Shown here: one piece after another, positions 14,752 to 18,500 of the stretch
Position numbering within the stretch: position 1 is the stretch's first letter
Layout: every line of letters begins with the position of its first letter
Assembly (NCBI GenBank): GCA_035622755.1
Contig: DASPUU010000022.1
Coordinates: 1 to 18,500 of the forward strand
Reading direction: 5' to 3'
Source: JADGRA01 sp035622755
Lineage (GTDB): Bacteria > Myxococcota > Myxococcia > Myxococcales > Myxococcaceae
DNA length: 18,500 nucleotides
Position numbers and translations under genes: made by a program
The notes under the pieces: model-generated
Told to the model about the DNA's origin: nothing
The model's input: only the letters and a program-made list of their open reading frames with translations
The model's database searches: none

Positions 14752-15603
14752 TCAGGGCGCCGGCAGAGGGACGGCGTCGGTGTCTCGTTCGGCGAGCTGG
14801 ACGCGCCAGTCCGGAAAGACGTCGATGTTCGCACGCCATCCGGCGGCCCGCCGCGTGGCGAGCCAGGTCACGTCCACCAGCGCGCAGCCCTGGCGCCGCA
14901 GGCGAATGGCGAGCATCTGCTCGTTGAGCAGGGCCAGCACCTTGGCGCGGAAGTAGGGAAGCGTCTCGCGCGAAAGCGCGAACCGCGAATGCCAGGTGAC
15001 CCCCTGTCCCGTACCCGGGCCGGTCAGCCAGTCGAGGATGTAGCGGCGGAGGTTTCCGGAGAGGGGAGCGTTCGCGTGAAAGGGCTGGGCCGGATCCTCG
15101 GAAAAGAACAAGCCGGGATCCGGGACTCCGACCAGGGAACCGAGCGTCGCCAGCTCGGCGGGAGGCAGATAGAAGAAGGCACTCCGCAGCCAGGCCTGGG
15201 TGCTGCACCCCAGCAGCTCCACCGGGTCGTTGTAGCGGTCGATGTGACCCAGGGCGGCGCCCCGGCCGGCGACCTGCTCGAGCAGCCGGTGGTCCAGCCG
15301 GTCGATGTAGCGCGTATAGAGGGTACCGAAGGCCGAGGTCACCAGGTGGACCAGGTCGTAGTCCCACAGCCGGTGGCCCACGCGGGCCAGCCCCTCGTCC
15401 CAGGCCGAGAACTCCCAGAGGCGATTCGAGCCGGCCATCACCTCGACGCCCGACTCCGGCTGCAAGGGCGCCTCCCCGTTGTCGATCACCAGGAGATGGT
15501 GATCGACGGTGGGCAACTGCGAGCCCTGGAAGCGGCGCAGCTCGGGCAGTGCCTCCGGGTACCTCGACGTACCGTGCCGGACGAAGAGGGTCAGAATGCG
15601 CAT
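14752..15603 (-). CDS. Glycan-locus protein, possibly a divergent GT-A glycosyltransferase
   Basis: A 283-residue soluble protein I cannot assign to a characterised family. The start, MRILTLFVRHGTSRYP and then HHLLVIDNGEAP (35-46), has the alternating-strand look of a GT2 N-terminus. It lacks the second acidic pair: at the expected DxD site it reads WDYDLVHLVTSAFG (80-93). A GSNRLWEFSAWDEGLARVG stretch (58-76) is one I associate with unannotated proteins in polysaccharide loci. Two cysteine/tryptophan-containing blocks, LLGCSTQAWLRSAFFYLPP and HANAPLSGNLRRYILDWL, follow. There is no signal peptide or membrane helix. It begins 4 bp after the stop of the GT4 fusion gene and is likely cotranscribed with it. 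Being inside a group of glycosyltransferases is the main reason for the suggested role. Confidence 0.6.
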   Translation of the reverse strand: MRILTLFVRHGTSRYPEALPELRRFQGSQLPTVDHHLLVIDNGEAPLQPESGVEVMAGSNRLWEFSAWDEGLARVGHRLWDYDLVHLVTSAFGTLYTRYIDRLDHRLLEQVAGRGAALGHIDRYNDPVELLGCSTQAWLRSAFFYLPPAELATLGSLVGVPDPGLFFSEDPAQPFHANAPLSGNLRRYILDWLTGPGTGQGVTWHSRFALSRETLPYFRAKVLALLNEQMLAIRLRRQGCALVDVTWLATRRAAGWRANIDVFPDWRVQLAERDTDAVPLPAP

Positions 15604-15607
15604 GGCG

Positions 15608-17488
15608 TCAGGTCCGCGCCAAGCTCAGGGCGCGATCACGCGCGTACCACCGCTCCGGGCTCGCGCCACTGACCATCCGTTCCACCAGGTCCACCAGGCG
15701 ACGAGCGCAGTCTCGCCACCCGGGCGGCGGCGCTTCGCCGGCCAGGCCTCCTCCGAAGGGCAGGGCGTCCACCGGCTCGCCGGCCAGGAGCTTCCCCACC
15801 GCCTCGACGAGCTCGTGGGGTGCGCTGAACTGGACGAGCCGCCCGGGCATCCGCATCAACCCGGCGATCTCGGGCCAGAGCGAGCAGGCGCGGACCACCA
15901 CGCTGCGGCCATAGGCCAGGGACCTGACCACCGGGAGCCCGAATCCTTCGTAGTGCGAGGGGAAGACGACGACCCGCGCCGAGGCCACCAGGCGATCGAT
16001 CTCCTGGCTGGAGAGGTGGCCGCTCTGAAGAACCGTCACGTTGTGCCGTTCCTCATCCGGAGCGCCAAAGGCCTTGATCCGCTGGAAAGGAAAGGCCCGG
16101 TTGAGCAGGTCCACCGTGGGCGCCACCGCCTTGTGGTCGTACTGGTTGCCGAACACCAGCAGGAAGTCCTCTTCCGGAGCGTCGGCCAGCGCGGGGTCTC
16201 GGTAATCGGCCACGTCCAGGCTGAGGTGGGTCACCGTCTCGAGAACGGACGGCGCGAGCGGGAAACGAAACCGGAAACGCCGGCGAGTGAACTCGGAGAT
16301 GTAGGCGAGCCCGTCGCCGTGGGTGGCGACGAAGTGCCAGGCCTTGGCCATCTCGGGATTGCCCAGGTAGACGACGTCCCAGGCAATCGTGTCCAGCATG
16401 TTGAAGCCGATGGTCAGTCCACGGCGGTGCAATTCAGCCACCGTGGAGACGTGCCAAGGCTGATTGAGGCAAACGGCGGACGCGTAGGCTCGCTCCGGGA
16501 TCCCGTGCTCGACCTTCATCTCCGGGTAACGCTCTGCGATGCGGTGAAAGCGCGCGGCATCGGCGTTGAAAGCGAGGTCGATGACCCAGCTCGGGCCGAT
16601 GCCCCGAATGCCGTCGAGCAGGCCGATCGCCGCTTCCGAGGTCCCGTTGTGGAACGCGGGGACTCCACGGCAGTCGAGCAGGACGGGCAGGTTGGACGCC
16701 GGCCGTGCCCGCCTGGCGGTTGCGGCCAGCACCTCCCGCCGCTGGTGCGGCAGCTCATCGAACCACTCCTCGCCGGCATTGGCATCGGGCCAGCGCGCGT
16801 ACAGCTCGTCGCTCGAAGCGCGGTCGAGAACCGGATAGAGCCGGTCCCAGGCATCGGGCGCAGGCACGACCACGTGGTTCAGCACCAGCATCCGGTGCCC
16901 CCGGCGACGGGCCGCGAGCGTGGCCTCGAGCACTGCTGCGGGGAGGCTCTCCAGGCTCCCCTCCGAAGCGGCGATCTCCGCTGCGACCTCGCGTCGGATG
17001 ATCAGGCACGCAGCGAGGCGTTCGGTGGTGAAGTAGTGAGGGGGCAACAGGGAGAGGCACTGCCTGGGCAGCGACCGGGCGGCCCCGGGCGCGGCACCGG
17101 GGAGGAACCAGACGCGGTCGCCCCGTTCGTCGGCGAACCTCGGCGCGACGAAGCCCACCATCTCGTCGAGCCCGAAGGCATCGAGCAGGCCTCCGAGGAC
17201 AGCGGAGTCGGTCAAGAGCGGGGTGAGGAGCACCCCGAGATGGCCTCGACTCGCTGCCGACTCGGCGGCGCGGGCGAGGACGCGAGCCCCCGGCCCACCC
17301 CGGAGCAGGCGGGTGTTCGCCGGAACGTCATCCTCCGGTCCCGTCCATCGCACGTCGACCGGGAGCTCCGGGCCGACCCGGTTGCGCAGCTGGGCGAGGT
17401 AGCGGCGCGCCGCGGGCCCGGGCGTGGTCCCGAGGTCGATGAGCAGGCCCCCCAGCCGCTCCGCTGGACCGCGTACCGGCGAGCTCAT
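15608..17488 (-). CDS. Glycosyltransferase: partial GT2-like N-terminal half fused to GT4 domain
   Basis: A 626-residue protein. The C-terminal half (about 268-610) is a GT-B fold GT4-type enzyme: a first Rossmann part opening with PVLLDCRGVPAFHNGTSEAA, a GLAYISEFTRRRFRFRF segment, FLLVFGNQYDHKAV, a LSSQEIDRLVASARVVVFPS block, and the nucleotide-sugar motif HYEGFGLPVVRSLAYGRSVVV (about 512-532), split here by residue 530. The N-terminal half looks like the rear of a GT2 domain (HLGVLLTPLLTDSAVLGGLL, then VGFVAPRFADERGDRVWFL and CLIIRREVAAEI), but the usual first strand and DD metal motif are missing. It may be a remnant that now only binds the acceptor. ATG 17488 overlaps the stop of the upstream gene as ATGA; the frame is open to 17662 without conservation. 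Confidence 0.78.
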   Translation of the reverse strand: MSSPVRGPAERLGGLLIDLGTTPGPAARRYLAQLRNRVGPELPVDVRWTGPEDDVPANTRLLRGGPGARVLARAAESAASRGHLGVLLTPLLTDSAVLGGLLDAFGLDEMVGFVAPRFADERGDRVWFLPGAAPGAARSLPRQCLSLLPPHYFTTERLAACLIIRREVAAEIAASEGSLESLPAAVLEATLAARRRGHRMLVLNHVVVPAPDAWDRLYPVLDRASSDELYARWPDANAGEEWFDELPHQRREVLAATARRARPASNLPVLLDCRGVPAFHNGTSEAAIGLLDGIRGIGPSWVIDLAFNADAARFHRIAERYPEMKVEHGIPERAYASAVCLNQPWHVSTVAELHRRGLTIGFNMLDTIAWDVVYLGNPEMAKAWHFVATHGDGLAYISEFTRRRFRFRFPLAPSVLETVTHLSLDVADYRDPALADAPEEDFLLVFGNQYDHKAVAPTVDLLNRAFPFQRIKAFGAPDEERHNVTVLQSGHLSSQEIDRLVASARVVVFPSHYEGFGLPVVRSLAYGRSVVVRACSLWPEIAGLMRMPGRLVQFSAPHELVEAVGKLLAGEPVDALPFGGGLAGEAPPPGWRDCARRLVDLVERMVSGASPERWYARDRALSLART

Positions 17489-18500
17489 TCCAGGTGCACT
17501 TCCCGCGCGGCTGCGCGCCGGAGCCCTTCCGCGATGGCCTTGCCAAGGGAGGCATACACGACCTGGGGCGAAAGCTGGCGGCTGATCTCGGCGCGATGCG
17601 TGGTGAGCTCGATCTGCTCGACCCTCAGCTGGCGAATGACACGGCGCGCGAAATCGTACCAATTGCTGGCCACGTCACAGAACCGAGCGATGTCCGGCGA
17701 CAGGCCGTCGATCCCGCACGGCCAGAGCACGATCGGCCGCAGGTGGGCGAGCGACTCGACGGTCTTGACCTTGAGCCCCGTTCCGGCCACGGCCAGGTTG
17801 ACGACCACGCGGGCCTCTGCGTACAGGTCGTCGAGGCGGTCGACCTGCCCGAGAAGCTCGACGCCGGGAACCTGCCCATCGACGACCTCGCAGATCGGCC
17901 CGGCCACGAGCAGCCGCGCGCGTGGAACGTCGCGTCGGATGAGCGGCCAGGCAAAGGCGAGGAAATCCCGGATGCCCTTCACGTTCAGGGCGTTCTTCGA
18001 CGCGACGTAGAGCACGGCCGGGTCGCCGGAGGGCGCACCGTGTCCGTCGACGAGCGGGAAGTCGACGCCGGCCGTGACCACCGGCCGGTCCGGTGCGAGC
18101 GCGCGGAGGTCTTCCTCCTCGGAGGGCTGGATGGCGACGAGGAGGTCTGCTCGCCTCAGCAGGGTCGCTTCCTCCTCGCGCGTCAGGGCCAGATCGTCAG
18201 CGACTCCGAACTGCACCACCTTCTCCGTCTTGGTGGAGAACACATCAATGGTGTCGAGGACCCGGAGCACGCCCCTGGCGAGCAGCGGCAGGCAGCGGCT
18301 CATGAACACGTAGGTAGCCACGACCATCTCCGGGCGCACCGTCCGCTCGAGACGGAGGAGGAGGTCGAGCAGATGGTCAGGGCAAAAGGCAAGCTCGATG
18401 GATGTGATCCGCTCTCTCCTCCCTGCCTGCTCCTTGATGGGTGGAAAGGAACGCGGCCGCATCCCGGCGAGGCCGTCGAGCATGGAGTCCACGTCCGGCC
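17485..18500 (-). CDS. GT4-type glycosyltransferase, 5' end outside window
   Basis: About 338 residues from the C-terminal side are present; the frame is open to the window edge, so the GTG at 18492 need not be the start. The visible part has GT-B features: VVATYVFMSRCLPLLARG and VLRVLDTIDVFSTK (acceptor-side Rossmann domain), a LLRRADLLVAIQPSEEEDLR block, then the donor domain from PAVLYVASKNALNVKGIRDF, a RARLLVAGPICEVV strand, GVELLGQVDRLDDLYAEARV and VVNLAVAGTGLKVKTVESLA, where the family usually carries E-x7-E; here a G-T-G-x-K-x-K-x-x-E form is seen, as in several capsule/LPS transferases. The stop overlaps the start of the next gene by four bases, so the two are translationally coupled. 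The substrate is unknown. Confidence 0.8.
   Translation of the reverse strand, partial: PDVDSMLDGLAGMRPRSFPPIKEQAGRRERITSIELAFCPDHLLDLLLRLERTVRPEMVVATYVFMSRCLPLLARGVLRVLDTIDVFSTKTEKVVQFGVADDLALTREEEATLLRRADLLVAIQPSEEEDLRALAPDRPVVTAGVDFPLVDGHGAPSGDPAVLYVASKNALNVKGIRDFLAFAWPLIRRDVPRARLLVAGPICEVVDGQVPGVELLGQVDRLDDLYAEARVVVNLAVAGTGLKVKTVESLAHLRPIVLWPCGIDGLSPDIARFCDVASNWYDFARRVIRQLRVEQIELTTHRAEISRQLSPQVVYASLGKAIAEGLRRAAAREVHLE

Noticed and set aside
14731..14764. GCCGGC arms that could form a 6-bp stem between convergent genes
   Set aside because: GCCGGC is self-complementary and common in such DNA; the 22-base loop and lack of a T-run make a terminator call unsupported.
15509..18010. 833-residue plus-strand frame opposite the GT4 genes
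   Set aside because: Shadow frame; the antisense strand has clear GT4 motifs and coupled starts and stops.
1..18500. tRNA, rRNA, CRISPR, insertion sequence or att sites
   Set aside because: I looked for tandem repeats, transposase motifs, terminal inverted repeats and cloverleaf-like sequences and saw none that hold up.

Overview
The window is very GC-rich bacterial DNA. The left end carries the conserved tsf-pyrH-frr block. The style of the housekeeping proteins and the receiver/GGDEF-like gene coupled to frr suggest a Myxococcota / former Deltaproteobacteria chromosome. That placement is an inference, since no 16S or other marker is present. The window starts inside tsf and ends inside a glycosyltransferase gene. 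I found no tRNA, rRNA, CRISPR array, insertion sequence or integrase.

Left part (1-4600): the end of elongation factor Ts is followed directly by a frameshifted, N-terminally truncated remnant of a dihydrofolate-reductase-like (RibD C-terminal domain) gene. UMP kinase (pyrH), ribosome recycling factor (frr) and a two-domain signalling-type protein follow on the plus strand. In that protein both the receiver and the GGDEF active sites look lost. It converges on a minus-strand pair: a SixA-type phosphohistidine phosphatase and a frataxin (CyaY). A putative lipoprotein of unknown family diverges from the SixA gene, and its start codon is unclear.

Middle part (4712-12370, minus strand): six tightly packed genes form a likely operon for a surface glycan or a lipid-linked sugar. 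Read 5'->3' they are: a large membrane protein of an uncharacterised type; a GT2 glycosyltransferase fused to a SAM methyltransferase; a GT87/DUF2029-like polytopic membrane protein; a WecE-like sugar aminotransferase; an ArnC/GtrB-like polyprenyl-phosphate glycosyltransferase with two C-terminal membrane helices; and a WecD-like GNAT acetyltransferase. Short overlaps (GTGA, ATGA, 11 bp) and 17-41 bp gaps indicate coupled translation. The WecE/WecD pair suggests a 4-acetamido-4,6-dideoxyhexose, as in dTDP-Fuc4NAc. The polyprenyl-phosphate transferase could load a sugar onto a lipid carrier, and the GT-C-like membrane proteins could use it on the periplasmic side.

Right part (12400-18500): a 776-residue protein with two GT2 domains is read divergently from the operon. 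A minus-strand group converges on it: a GT-A-like protein of unknown family, a protein with a partial GT2-like N-terminal half fused to a GT4 domain, and a truncated GT4-type glycosyltransferase running off the edge. An imperfect 10-bp inverted repeat covers the candidate start codons of the two divergent transcripts near 12361-12409. Base composition looks less extreme from about 10,440 onward, which would fit a separately acquired glycan island. That is a visual impression, not a computed value.
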